Assembly: GCF_033843265.1 (NCBI RefSeq)
Contig: NZ_JAWXRD010000040.1
Span: 558,001-622,000, forward strand
From: Scandinavium lactucae
GTDB taxonomy: Bacteria; Pseudomonadota; Gammaproteobacteria; Enterobacterales; Enterobacteriaceae
Length of the DNA: 64,000 nt
Direction of reading: 5' to 3'
The notes beneath the pieces were generated by a model, which had not been told where the DNA came from, searched no databases, and was given only the letters and a program-made list of their open reading frames with translations. A program made the translations under genes and the position numbers. The first letter of the stretch is position 1; every line of letters starts with the position of its first letter. This document shows positions 1 through 8,405 of the stretch, one piece after another.

Positions 1-98
1 AGGATATTCTCTCTCCGGGCATGCTGCTGGCACTCACCCTGATCGGCGTCCTGCCGCTGGTGTCACGCAGGCTGTTCGGCCGCTTTCTTCACCGTTAA
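1..98 (+). CDS. 3' end of a membrane protein gene (possibly TVP38/TMEM64 family)
   Basis: The reading frame entering from the left edge stops with TAA at 96-98. It encodes about 31 hydrophobic then basic residues (GVLPLVSRRLFGRFLHR at the end), typical of a last membrane helix with a positive cytoplasmic tail. In E. coli the gene group upstream of ynjB includes ydjX and ydjZ, which are TVP38/TMEM64 membrane proteins, so this is probably one of them. Too little is present to be certain. It lies 10 bases before ynjB. Confidence 0.5.
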   Translation, partial: DILSPGMLLALTLIGVLPLVSRRLFGRFLHR

Positions 99-108
99 AG
101 GAGTACGT

Positions 109-1272
109 ATGCGCCGTGTGCGTTATGGCATCTTATTGGCTGGATTACTGGCGAGCGCCCCGCTGCTGGCGAACACCTCGTGGCAAAAAACTGAAAGCGA
201 AGCACGCGGGCAAACCGTGTGGTTCAACGCCTGGGGCGGCGATCCGGCGGTGAATCGCTATCTCGACTGGGTCAGCGGGGAGGTTAAACGCGACTACGGC
301 GTCACCCTCAAAATGGTCCATCTGGCTGATGCTGCCGATGCGGTGCAACGTATCCAGACCGAAGCCCGCGCCGGACGCCGCCAGGGCGGTTCGGTCGATT
401 TACTGTGGGTCAACGGCGAGAACTTCCGCACTCTGAAAGAGGCCGGGCTATTGCAAACCGGTTGGGCGCAGGCTCTGCCGAACTGGCGCTATGTCGACCA
501 GCAAAAGCCGGTGCTGGAGGATTTTTCGATTCCGACCGACGGGGCGGAATCCCCGTGGGGCAGCGCGCAGTTAACCTTTATCGCCCGCCGGGATCAGTCC
601 CCGCAGCCTCCTGCTTCGCCAGCGGAACTGCTGGCGTTTGCCACCGCCCATCCGGGGATGGTGACCTATCCGCGCCCGCCTGATTTCACCGCCACCGCCT
701 TTCTGGAACAGCTGTTGCTGAACCTGACCTCGCACCCCGAAGCCTTAAAGCAGCCGCCGGATGCGCAGACCTTTGCCACCGTGACCGCACCGCTGTGGGC
801 GTATCTCGACCAATTGCACCCGCAACTGTGGCGTAAAGGCAGCGATTTCCCGGCCTCTCCGGCACGGATGGACGCGATGCTGGCGAATGGCACGTTACGC
901 CTGTCGCTAACCTTCAACCCGATGCACGCCAGCCAGAAAGTCGCCAGCGGCGAACTGCCAAAAGACAGCTACAACTTCGGCTTCCGCGAAGGCATGCTTG
1001 GCAACGTCCATTTTGTGACTATCCCGGCCAACGCCCGTTCGCTGGCCGGTGCGCAGGTGGTGGCGAATTTCCTGCTGTCGCCTGCCGCGCAGCGGCGCAA
1101 GGCTGACCCGGCGGTCTGGGGCGATCCGACGGTGCTCGACAGGACGAAATTACCTGAACCGTGGCCTGCCGCGTCCCAGCCACAAACCACCCCGCCGGTG
1201 CTGGCGGAACCGCACGCGGCCTGGGTTAACGCCCTGGAGCAGGAATGGCTGCGCCGTTACGGTACGCACTGA
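109..1272 (+). CDS. ynjB: YnjB, ABC transporter periplasmic solute-binding protein
   Basis: The product has 387 residues, about the length of E. coli YnjB. It starts with a signal peptide (MRRVRYGILLAGLLASAPLLA, cleavage near residue 21) and has the layout of an extracellular solute-binding protein (early VWFNAWGG, later LWVNGENFRTL). It should deliver a ligand in the periplasm to YnjC/YnjD. The substrate is not established. The start ATG follows an AAGGAG site by 5 bases. Its last 28 bases overlap ynjC, so the transporter genes form one operon. Confidence 0.93.
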   Translation: MRRVRYGILLAGLLASAPLLANTSWQKTESEARGQTVWFNAWGGDPAVNRYLDWVSGEVKRDYGVTLKMVHLADAADAVQRIQTEARAGRRQGGSVDLLWVNGENFRTLKEAGLLQTGWAQALPNWRYVDQQKPVLEDFSIPTDGAESPWGSAQLTFIARRDQSPQPPASPAELLAFATAHPGMVTYPRPPDFTATAFLEQLLLNLTSHPEALKQPPDAQTFATVTAPLWAYLDQLHPQLWRKGSDFPASPARMDAMLANGTLRLSLTFNPMHASQKVASGELPKDSYNFGFREGMLGNVHFVTIPANARSLAGAQVVANFLLSPAAQRRKADPAVWGDPTVLDRTKLPEPWPAASQPQTTPPVLAEPHAAWVNALEQEWLRRYGTH

Positions 1273-2780
1273 CCGGCCTGCTGTGGGCGGCGATGGGGCT
1301 GATTTATCTCCCGCTGCTGCCCGCCGCCGTTCAGTTGCTCACCCCCGCGTTGACGGTTGCAAACTGGCAGGCGCTATTCGCTGACACGCAGCTACCACAG
1401 GCCGCGCTGGCGACGCTCATTTCCACACTGCTGGCGATGGCTGGCGCGCTGGGGATCACCTGCGCGGTGGTCGCGGCCCTGTGGCCTTCTCCCGCCTGGC
1501 AACGGCTGGCCGGGCGTCTGCCGCTGCTGCTGGCCGTGCCGCATGTCGCCTTTGCCACCGCGGCGTTGCTGCTGTTTGCCGAAGGCGGGTGGCTGTTTCT
1601 TCAGTTCCCACAATTGACGCCGTTTATCGACCGTTATGGGATTGGCCTCGGCCTGACGCTGGCGGTGAAAGAGAGCGTGTTTCTGCTGTGGGCGGTCTAC
1701 GCCCTGCTCGGTGAGAAACGGCTGACGGAACAGAGCCTGACCTTACGCAGCCTGGGCTACGGGCGCTGGCAGTGTCTGGCATGGATTGTCCTGCCCCAAC
1801 TGCTGCCGCAGTTGCGCATTGTGCTGCTGGCCACCGCCGCCTGGACGCTCTCGGCGGTCGATGTGGGGCTGATCCTCGGCCCCGGCAATCCGCCGACGCT
1901 GGCGGTGCTGGCCTGGCAGTGGCTGTCACAGGGCGATGCCTTGCAGCAGGCGATGGGATCGCTGGCCTGCCTTCTGCTGCTGGTGATGCTGGCGGGGCTG
2001 ATGCTGGGGGCCTATCTTATCTGGCGCGGTTTTCGGGCATGGGTGCCGAACGTGGATGGCGTCCGACGCCCGGCCCCTGTCGCATTCCCGGGTCACGGGC
2101 TGGCCTGGCTGCTGCCGCTCAGCGGCGGGATCTGCGTCGGAACGCTATTTCTGCTGGCAGACCGCAGCCTGGCGAACACCGACAGCATCAACAACAGTCT
2201 GTGGCTGGCGCTCGGGTCATCGTTGTTGAGTGTCATGCTAGGCCTGCTGTGGCTCGAGTTCGGCCCACCGCGCTTTGGGGCATGGATCTGGCTACCGCTG
2301 GTGCTGCCCGCCCTGCCGCTCGCTGCCGGGCAATATCAGCTGGCGCTGCTAAGCTGGCAGGACGGGGAGTGGCGCACGGTGCTGTGGGGCCATCTGCTGT
2401 GGGTGGTGCCGTGGACGCTGTTTATTCTGCGCCCCGCCTGGCGACGACTCGACCCGCGTTTACTGACGGTTGCGCGCACGCTGGGCTGGGGACGCGGGCG
2501 CTGTTTCTGGCAGCTGAAATGTCCATTGCTGTTGCGCCCGATCCTGGCCGCGCTGGCGGTTGGGTTTTCGGTCAGTATCGCGCAATATTTGCCGACGCTG
2601 TGGCTCGGCAGCGGGCGCATCACCACCCTGACCACCGACGCGGTGGCGCTCAGCAGCGGGGGCAGTACGCCGATGCTCGCCACCCAGGCGCTGTGGCAAC
2701 TGCTGCTGCCCGGCGTTTTTTTCCTGCTGGTCGCCCTGCTGCTTAGGGCAATCGGCCATTTTCGACAAGGACTCCGTTAA
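1245..2780 (+). CDS. ynjC: YnjC, ABC transporter permease (fused two-domain type)
   Basis: The product has 511 residues, very hydrophobic, with about twelve membrane helices arranged as two similar halves. This is the fused permease layout seen in Fe(III)/thiamine-type transporters. Each half carries an EAA-like cytoplasmic loop, for example LTLRSLGYGRWQCLAW near 165-180 and TVARTLGWGRGRCFW near 405-420, which contacts the ATPase. The start ATG lies inside the end of ynjB, just after a GGAGCAGGA ribosome site. The stop codon TAA shares its last base with the ATG of ynjD. It forms the inner-membrane channel of the YnjBCD importer. Confidence 0.93.
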   Translation: MAAPLRYALTGLLWAAMGLIYLPLLPAAVQLLTPALTVANWQALFADTQLPQAALATLISTLLAMAGALGITCAVVAALWPSPAWQRLAGRLPLLLAVPHVAFATAALLLFAEGGWLFLQFPQLTPFIDRYGIGLGLTLAVKESVFLLWAVYALLGEKRLTEQSLTLRSLGYGRWQCLAWIVLPQLLPQLRIVLLATAAWTLSAVDVGLILGPGNPPTLAVLAWQWLSQGDALQQAMGSLACLLLLVMLAGLMLGAYLIWRGFRAWVPNVDGVRRPAPVAFPGHGLAWLLPLSGGICVGTLFLLADRSLANTDSINNSLWLALGSSLLSVMLGLLWLEFGPPRFGAWIWLPLVLPALPLAAGQYQLALLSWQDGEWRTVLWGHLLWVVPWTLFILRPAWRRLDPRLLTVARTLGWGRGRCFWQLKCPLLLRPILAALAVGFSVSIAQYLPTLWLGSGRITTLTTDAVALSSGGSTPMLATQALWQLLLPGVFFLLVALLLRAIGHFRQGLR

Positions 2781-3412
2781 TGCTAAAAGTGGATGCGCTG
2801 ACACTCAAAATGCGGGGCCGGACGCTACTCAACGGCGTGGATTTTCAGGCTGAGAACGGCGAGATCCTGACGCTGATGGGCGCTTCCGGCAGCGGGAAAT
2901 CGACGCTGCTGGCCTGGATGGCGGGCGCGCTGGACCAGACCTTTCAGGCCAGCGGCCAACTGTGGCTGAACGATCGACGCTGCGACACCCTGCCGACCGA
3001 ACGGCGGCGAATCGGCATTCTGTTCCAGGACGCGCTGCTGTTTGACCACTTTAGCGTCGGGCAAAATCTGCTGCTGGCCCTGCCTCGCGCGGTGCCGCGG
3101 GCTCGACGTCGCCCGGAGGTTGAAGCCGCGCTGGCAGAGGCCGGGTTGAGTGGATTTTATGCGCGTGACCCGGCGACGCTCTCCGGCGGCCAACGGGCCC
3201 GGGTGGCGCTGTTACGCTCCCTGCTGGCTCACCCGGACGCGCTGTTGCTCGACGAACCGTTCAGCGGGCTGGATGCCACCCTGCGCGACAGTTTCCGTCG
3301 CTGGGTGTTCACCGAAGTGCAGCTGCGCAATATTCCGGTGATTCTGGTCACTCACGACGTGGCCGATATTCCGCCCGGTGGCCGCTGTCTGCGGCTTGAA
3401 AGCTGGAGCTAA
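2780..3412 (+). CDS. ynjD: YnjD, ABC transporter ATP-binding protein
   Basis: The product has 210 residues and a complete ABC ATPase: Walker A GASGSGKST near 34-42, Q-loop in LFQD, signature LSGGQ near 134, Walker B LLLDEP and the H-loop (LVTHD) near 190. It powers the YnjBC importer from the cytoplasmic side. Its start codon overlaps the ynjC stop by one base, so translation is coupled. It is slightly shorter than the E. coli protein (217 residues) and ends cleanly. Confidence 0.94.
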   Translation: MLKVDALTLKMRGRTLLNGVDFQAENGEILTLMGASGSGKSTLLAWMAGALDQTFQASGQLWLNDRRCDTLPTERRRIGILFQDALLFDHFSVGQNLLLALPRAVPRARRRPEVEAALAEAGLSGFYARDPATLSGGQRARVALLRSLLAHPDALLLDEPFSGLDATLRDSFRRWVFTEVQLRNIPVILVTHDVADIPPGGRCLRLESWS

Positions 3413-3487
3413 GCTGCGCCAGCGCAAGGATTTTCCTAAATCGGGAGTTCAAAATGTCGTTTCAATTTTCCTCTGACGGGCAATTCG

Positions 3488-4795
3488 ATGAAACGTGTTT
3501 CTCAACTGACCGCGCTGGCCCTGCTGATCGGGCTTTCCTCCTCGGCTATCTTCGCCGCTGATAGGCTTTCTCCTCTGACCTTTACCCAACTGCAACAGCA
3601 GAAAGGGGTCGCGATTGATACGCGTCTGAGCGCGTTCTACAACGGCTGGCCACAGACGCTGAACGGCAGCCAAGGCCATGAACCGGCGGCGCTAAACCTG
3701 TCCGCCAGCTGGCTTTCGGCAATGAACGAGGCGCAGCTTGCCGACTGGATCAAACAGCATCAGCTCCAGCCGTCCACGCCGGTCGCCTTATACGGCGCAC
3801 AGAGCGATAACCAGGCGGTGGCCGAGCGCCTGAAAAAAGCCGGGCTAACCCAGATAAACCTGCTCGGCGATGCGCTCCAGCAGCCGGAACGCCTGCAAAA
3901 ACTGCCGCACTTTGAGCAACTGGTGTATCCGCAGTGGCTGCATGATCTCCAGCAGGGTAAAGCCGTTACCGCCCCGCCGAAGGGCGACTGGAAAGTAATT
4001 GAAGCCGCCTGGGGCGCGCCGAAGTTCTATCTGCTGAGCCATATTCCGGGCGCGGGTTATATCGATACTAACGACGTCGAAAGCGAGCCGCTGTGGAATA
4101 AAGTCTCTGACGACAAGCTGAAAGCATTGCTGGCAAAACAGGGGATCCGCCACGACACTACCGTGATTTTATATGGCCGTGACGTGTACGCCGCCGCCCG
4201 CGTGGCGCAAATTCTGCTGTATGCCGGGGTGAAAGATGTGCGCTTGTTGGATGGCGGCTGGAAAACCTGGTCCGATGCCGGTTTGCCGGTCGAGCGTGGC
4301 ACGCCGGACAAGGTGACCCCCGCGCCAGATTTCGGGGCGACGATCCCGGGCCAGCCGCAGCTGATGCTGAGCATTGACCAGGCACGAGGCCTGTTGCAGC
4401 GGAAAGATGCCTCGCTGGTGAGTATTCGTTCGTGGCCAGAGTTTATCGGCACCACCAGCGGCTACAGCTACATTAAGCCTAAAGGTGATATCGCCGGGGC
4501 GCGTTGGGGCCATGCGGGCAGCGATTCCACCCATATGGAAGATTTCCACAATCCGGATGGAACCATGCGCAGCGCCGATGATATCGCTGCGATGTGGGCT
4601 GAGTGGCACATCCTGCCCTCGCAGCAGGTGTCGTTCTACTGCGGCACCGGCTGGCGCGCCTCCGAAACCTTTATGTACGCCCGCGCGATGGGCTGGGAGA
4701 ACATTTCGGTGTACGACGGCGGCTGGTATGAATGGAGCCAGGACGCGAAGAATCCGGTAAGCCACGGCAACCGTGGCCCGGACACCTCGCTTTAA
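3488..4795 (+). CDS. ynjE: YnjE, periplasmic multidomain rhodanese (thiosulfate sulfurtransferase)
   Basis: The product has 435 residues with a signal peptide ending near AIFAA (residue 23) and three rhodanese-like domains. The active cysteine is in the third domain (YCGTGWR near residue 380), in the CxxxxR loop that carries the persulfide. Earlier domains lack a catalytic cysteine, as in E. coli YnjE. It transfers sulfur from thiosulfate to an acceptor in the periplasm. It follows ynjD by 75 bases on the same strand. Its stop overlaps the convergent ynjF by four bases. Confidence 0.95.
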   Translation: MKRVSQLTALALLIGLSSSAIFAADRLSPLTFTQLQQQKGVAIDTRLSAFYNGWPQTLNGSQGHEPAALNLSASWLSAMNEAQLADWIKQHQLQPSTPVALYGAQSDNQAVAERLKKAGLTQINLLGDALQQPERLQKLPHFEQLVYPQWLHDLQQGKAVTAPPKGDWKVIEAAWGAPKFYLLSHIPGAGYIDTNDVESEPLWNKVSDDKLKALLAKQGIRHDTTVILYGRDVYAAARVAQILLYAGVKDVRLLDGGWKTWSDAGLPVERGTPDKVTPAPDFGATIPGQPQLMLSIDQARGLLQRKDASLVSIRSWPEFIGTTSGYSYIKPKGDIAGARWGHAGSDSTHMEDFHNPDGTMRSADDIAAMWAEWHILPSQQVSFYCGTGWRASETFMYARAMGWENISVYDGGWYEWSQDAKNPVSHGNRGPDTSL

Positions 4796-5445
4796 GGCCG
4801 ATCTGGCCCGGCAGCATCTTTGTTTGCCGGGCCTGAGAATTGACTCAGCGTCAGATACCCACTCCACACCCGCGTAAAGGTCGTCAGCCAGCACAGGCTG
4901 CCGAACAGCCACGCCATCCACGCAAAAGAGTGCGGCAACAGACAGCTCAACACGAACAGCGCGAAGGTTTCGGTGCCTTCGGTCAGGCCGCCGAGATAAT
5001 AAAACGATTTATGCGCATAGCCGGGGTTATCAATCTGATGCTTCGCCGCCAGGGCAGCAAACGCCAGGAAGCTGCTGCCGGTGCCGATAAACGCGAACAA
5101 CAGCCAGCCGCCCGCCAGGGCGTTAGCCTGCGGATCGGCCAGAATAAACCCGAACGGCACCAGCGCGTAAAACAGGAAATCGAGCGCGATATCCAGAAAG
5201 CCCCCGGCATCGGTCAGACCACGCCGCCGGGCCAGCGCCCCATCTAACCCGTCGAGCAGCCGGTTGAGCACAATCGCCACCAGCGCCGGGATATACCAGC
5301 CCAGCGCCAGAAACGGCAGCGCCAGCACGCCTATCGCAAACCCCACCAGGGTAATGCCGTCCGGCGAAATACCCGGTCGGTCGAGCATTTCGGCGAGGCG
5401 ATTCAGCCCCGGTTTCAGGCGGGGATGCAGATGACGGTCAAGCAT
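4792..5445 (-). CDS. ynjF: YnjF, CDP-alcohol phosphatidyltransferase family inner membrane protein
   Basis: The product has 217 residues and about six membrane helices. It holds the family signature DG-x2-AR-x8-G-x3-D-x3-D, seen as LDGLDGALARRRGLTDAGGF followed by LDIALD. The CDP-alcohol and its acceptor are unknown. I placed the start at 5445 rather than 5499, because the first 18 codons would lie inside the upstream gene. The chosen ATG overlaps that gene's stop as ATGCTTGA, which indicates coupled translation with the YnjA-like gene. Confidence 0.88.
   Translation of the reverse strand: MLDRHLHPRLKPGLNRLAEMLDRPGISPDGITLVGFAIGVLALPFLALGWYIPALVAIVLNRLLDGLDGALARRRGLTDAGGFLDIALDFLFYALVPFGFILADPQANALAGGWLLFAFIGTGSSFLAFAALAAKHQIDNPGYAHKSFYYLGGLTEGTETFALFVLSCLLPHSFAWMAWLFGSLCWLTTFTRVWSGYLTLSQFSGPANKDAAGPDRP
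4805..4833. repeat. GC-rich inverted repeat at the ynjE/ynjF junction
   Basis: A perfect 9-base inverted repeat, GGCCCGGCA and TGCCGGGCC with an 11-base loop, lies just past the ynjE stop and inside the last codons of ynjF. It has no T-run. It could act as a weak mRNA end or stabiliser for ynjE. Confidence 0.5.
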
Positions 5446-6004
5446 GAGATTTCCCCTGCGTGTCACATAACCCTTGCGAAGGGATATCCAGCGCGGCATT
5501 AAAACGCGCCGAAAGATTCTGAAACGCCACCAGGGCAGTCATTTCACAGATAGCGTCGTCCGCATAAAAGCGTTTGAGCGTCGCCTTTTGATCATCGCTA
5601 ATCACCGGTGGCGTGGCGGTCATCCCGTCGGCATACGCCAGCGCGGCACGCTCTGCGTCGCTGAACAGCGTCGAATCTTGCCAGTGCGCCACCGCCTGCA
5701 CTTTCTCCAGCGCATGGCAGCGCTGCGCCAGCCGCAGGGTGTTGGCATCAATACAGAACGCGCAGTGGCATTGCTGCGAAACGCGGGTCATTAGCAGGGC
5801 GCGCAGTTCCGGCGACAAGCGTGCTTTTTTACGCTCCAGCCAACCGACAAACAGTGCCACCAGCCAGAACAGGCGCGGCATTCGCCCCCACCAGCGCGTC
5901 GGATGCAGCACATCGCCGTAATGTTTCTTCTGCATCATCACGATGGGGGTCAGTGACGACGGGATGTGGTCCAGCGGTGGTACCCACGGTTGATGTTTTT
6001 TCAC
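5438..6004 (-). CDS. YnjA-like carboxymuconolactone decarboxylase/AhpD-fold protein
   Basis: The product has 188 residues and resembles E. coli YnjA throughout (KKHYGDVLHPTRWWGR, QNLSARFNAALDIPSQGLC). It belongs to the AhpD/CMD fold, with a cysteine cluster CHCAFCIDAN near 90 that may be redox active. Enzyme activity is not known. I chose a GTG start at 6004 because AGGAG lies 8 bases upstream; a longer frame from ATG at 6031 is possible. In E. coli ynjA sits upstream of ynjB, whereas here it is upstream of ynjF and translationally coupled to it. Confidence 0.82.
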   Translation of the reverse strand: MKKHQPWVPPLDHIPSSLTPIVMMQKKHYGDVLHPTRWWGRMPRLFWLVALFVGWLERKKARLSPELRALLMTRVSQQCHCAFCIDANTLRLAQRCHALEKVQAVAHWQDSTLFSDAERAALAYADGMTATPPVISDDQKATLKRFYADDAICEMTALVAFQNLSARFNAALDIPSQGLCDTQGKSHA

Positions 6005-6073
6005 CCGGAAACTCCTGTAAACCTTAAACATTTCAGATAGTATGACACGCTCTTGAAAGGAACCTTGACCTCT

Positions 6074-6490
6074 ATGCTGAAAACAATTGATGTGGTGGCG
6101 GCGATTATTGAACAAGATGGGCTGATTTTGCTGGCTCAGCGCCCGTTACATGCCGACCAGCCCGGGCTGTGGGAATTTCCCGGCGGCAAAGTGGAAGCCG
6201 GTGAAACGCAGCCCGAGGCGCTGAAGCGTGAACTGCGCGAGGAGTTAGGCATCGACGCCTTACCCGCGGCGTATGTGGCGAGCCATCAACGGGAAGTCTC
6301 CGGACGGCTGATTCATCTCCATGCCTGGCATGTGCCGGACTTTCACGGCGAGCTGACCGCGCACGAGCACAGCCAGCTGGTGTGGGTCAACCCGGAAGCC
6401 GCGTTCAGTTGGGACCTGGCCCCCGCCGATATTCCGCTGCTGGAAGCCTTTATGACCTTACGCGCCGCCAGACCAGCGGATTCGTACTGA
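6074..6490 (+). CDS. nudG: NudG, CTP/5-hydroxy-dCTP pyrophosphohydrolase (Nudix)
   Basis: The product has 138 residues in the MutT-like Nudix family. The Nudix box is complete near 37-59 (GGKVEAGE, then RELREELG), giving the metal-binding glutamates. NudG hydrolyses CTP and oxidised pyrimidine or purine dNTPs such as 5-hydroxy-dCTP, cleaning the nucleotide pool. I preferred the ATG at 6074 (MLKTIDVVAAI) over an in-frame TTG at 6053, because family members start there and AAGGA lies upstream. Its end overlaps the convergent ynjH by 41 bases. Confidence 0.93.
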   Translation: MLKTIDVVAAIIEQDGLILLAQRPLHADQPGLWEFPGGKVEAGETQPEALKRELREELGIDALPAAYVASHQREVSGRLIHLHAWHVPDFHGELTAHEHSQLVWVNPEAAFSWDLAPADIPLLEAFMTLRAARPADSY

Positions 6491-6725
6491 TGGTTTTCTC
6501 ATCGCGCTGGCACTGCAACAGAATGCCGTCAGCTTTCACCACCGCCCCTTCGCTGTAATTCTGGTCCTGATAAATGCAGCACTGGGAACAGGGCTGCGCT
6601 CGCTGGCCGCCGCTGCTGAACACTTCCGCTGGCACATTGACCTCGACGTCCGGCCCAAAGCGCTGCGCCGCCTGCCCGCCAGATGCGGCCAGCAGCAATA
6701 ATCCTGTCATTAACACGCGTTTCAT
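6450..6725 (-). CDS. ynjH: YnjH, DUF1496 secreted small protein
   Basis: The product has 91 residues with a signal peptide (MKRVLMTGLLLLAASGGQAA). The mature part has a CSQCCIYQDQNYSEGAVV motif that defines DUF1496, plus another cysteine near residue 75. Periplasmic location is inferred and function is unknown. I used the second ATG, as AAGGA sits 6 bases before it and directly abuts the first. The tail overlaps nudG on the other strand, as gene order in E. coli predicts. Confidence 0.88.
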   Translation of the reverse strand: MKRVLMTGLLLLAASGGQAAQRFGPDVEVNVPAEVFSSGGQRAQPCSQCCIYQDQNYSEGAVVKADGILLQCQRDEKTISTNPLVWRRVRS

Positions 6726-6961
6726 CGTCATTCCTTTTTTAAAAACTCTTCTAATAACTATATCGACACTGACGCCGTTTTCTTAAATTTTCATGGTCAT
6801 CGCGTTTGGTTATGACAGACCGCTGATTATAAGTTTTCCCTCACGACGACGATTTTTTCTTGCCTGCCACGGCCTCAGCGGAGATAGTCGAAAGAAAGCG
6901 AACCGCAAAAAATAAACACACCAACATCATACCGTTATCACTATAAGAGGAACTTATCGTA

Positions 6962-8296
6962 ATGGAATCTCTGGAAACGTTTCTGACCCGCGTGCAGCAG
7001 CGCGATCCCAACCAACCGGAATTTGCGCAGGCGGTGCGCGAGGTGATGTCCACCCTGTGGCCCTTCCTCGATGACAATCCACGCTATCGCCAGATGGCGC
7101 TGCTCGAGCGGCTGGTTGAACCCGAACGCGTGATTCAGTTCCGCGTCACCTGGGTCGATGACCGCAACCAGGTGCAGGTCAATCGCGCGTGGCGGGTGCA
7201 ATTCAACTCGGCGATTGGGCCCTTCAAAGGTGGAATGCGTTTTCATCCGTCGGTGAATCTGTCGATCCTTAAGTTCCTCGGCTTTGAACAAACCTTCAAA
7301 AATGCCCTCACCACCCTGCCAATGGGCGGCGGCAAAGGCGGCAGTGATTTCGATCCGAAAGGCAAAAGCGAAGGCGAAGTGATGCGTTTCTGCCAGGCAC
7401 TGATGAGCGAACTGTATCGCCATCTCGGGGCCGATACCGACGTGCCCGCCGGTGATATCGGCGTTGGTGCGCGTGAAGTCGGCTTTATGGCCGGGATGAT
7501 GAAAAAGCTCTCCAATAACACCGCCTGCGTGTTTACCGGCAAAGGGCTGTCGTTCGGTGGAAGCCTGATCCGTCCGGAAGCCACCGGCTACGGACTGATT
7601 TACTTCACCGACGCGATGCTCAAGCGCCACGGTCTGGGCTTCGAAGGGATGCGCGTGGCGGTCTCTGGCTCCGGCAACGTGGCGCAGTATGCGATTGAGA
7701 AAGCGATGGCGCTGGGTGCGCGGGTGATTACCGCCTCGGATTCCAGCGGCACCGTGGTGGACGAAGCCGGGTTTACGCCTGAGAAATTAGCCCGTCTGGA
7801 AGCGATTAAAGCCAGCCGTGATGGCCGGGTCGCCGATTACGCCCGCGAATTTGGCCTGCAATACCTTGAAGGCCAGCAGCCGTGGGCGGTGCCGGTGGAT
7901 ATCGCCCTGCCGTGCGCAACGCAAAACGAACTGGACGTCGAGGCAGCACGGACGCTGATCGGCAACGGCGTGAAGGCCGTTGCCGAAGGGGCCAATATGC
8001 CGACCACCATCGCCGCCACCGATCTGTTCCTTGAGGCGGGCGTACTGTTTGCCCCAGGCAAGGCCGCAAATGCGGGCGGCGTGGCCACCTCCGGGCTGGA
8101 AATGGCGCAGAACGCCGCACGGATGGGCTGGAAAGCGGAGAAAGTCGATGCCCGTCTGCATCACATCATGCTTGATATTCATCAGGCGTGCGTGGAGTAC
8201 GGTGGGGAAGATAAACATACCCATTACGTACGCGGGGCAAATATCGCCGGGTTCGTCAAAGTCGCTGACGCGATGCTGGCGCAGGGTGTGATTTAA
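6962..8296 (+). CDS. gdhA: GdhA, NADP-specific glutamate dehydrogenase
   Basis: The product has 444 residues (E. coli 447). It makes glutamate from 2-oxoglutarate, ammonia and NADPH, one of the two ammonia assimilation routes. The substrate site is visible as PFKGGMRFHPSVN and the catalytic lysine as LPMGGGKGG. The NADP domain has VSGSGNVAQYA near 235. It acts in the cytoplasm as a hexamer. The ATG follows AGAGGAACTT. A REP pair follows the stop codon. Confidence 0.97.
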   Translation: MESLETFLTRVQQRDPNQPEFAQAVREVMSTLWPFLDDNPRYRQMALLERLVEPERVIQFRVTWVDDRNQVQVNRAWRVQFNSAIGPFKGGMRFHPSVNLSILKFLGFEQTFKNALTTLPMGGGKGGSDFDPKGKSEGEVMRFCQALMSELYRHLGADTDVPAGDIGVGAREVGFMAGMMKKLSNNTACVFTGKGLSFGGSLIRPEATGYGLIYFTDAMLKRHGLGFEGMRVAVSGSGNVAQYAIEKAMALGARVITASDSSGTVVDEAGFTPEKLARLEAIKASRDGRVADYAREFGLQYLEGQQPWAVPVDIALPCATQNELDVEAARTLIGNGVKAVAEGANMPTTIAATDLFLEAGVLFAPGKAANAGGVATSGLEMAQNAARMGWKAEKVDARLHHIMLDIHQACVEYGGEDKHTHYVRGANIAGFVKVADAMLAQGVI

Positions 8297-8313
8297 GGTT
8301 TTAGCGTGTTGAT

Positions 8314-8405
8314 TGCCCGGCGGCGCTGACGCATGCGCGGGCCTACGGGGGTTGTCAGGCCGACAAAACCTGTAGACCTGACAAACGCAGTGCCGTCGGG
8401 CAAAG
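8314..8405. repeat. REP-type palindromic repeat pair (BIME-like) between gdhA and topB
   Basis: The left unit reads TGCCCGGCGGCGC then GCGGGCCTAC, the typical enterobacterial REP palindrome. The right unit appears in the opposite direction (GCCGTCGGGCA), and an inverted repeat TTGTCAGG/CCTGACAA lies between them. Such pairs sit at 3' ends of convergent genes and can bind IHF, gyrase or protect mRNA. Confidence 0.7.

Noticed and set aside
4169..4921. Long minus-strand frames opposite ynjE, and similar long frames opposite gdhA, topB, pncA, gapA, yeaG and the sheath gene
   Set aside because: They lie fully on the antisense of well-identified genes, lack recognisable protein motifs and follow from the high GC third positions.
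6841..6930. A 29-codon minus-strand frame (MMLVCLFFAVRF...) upstream of gdhA
   Set aside because: It has no ribosome site, is short and lies in the gdhA leader; I see no relative in the E. coli region.
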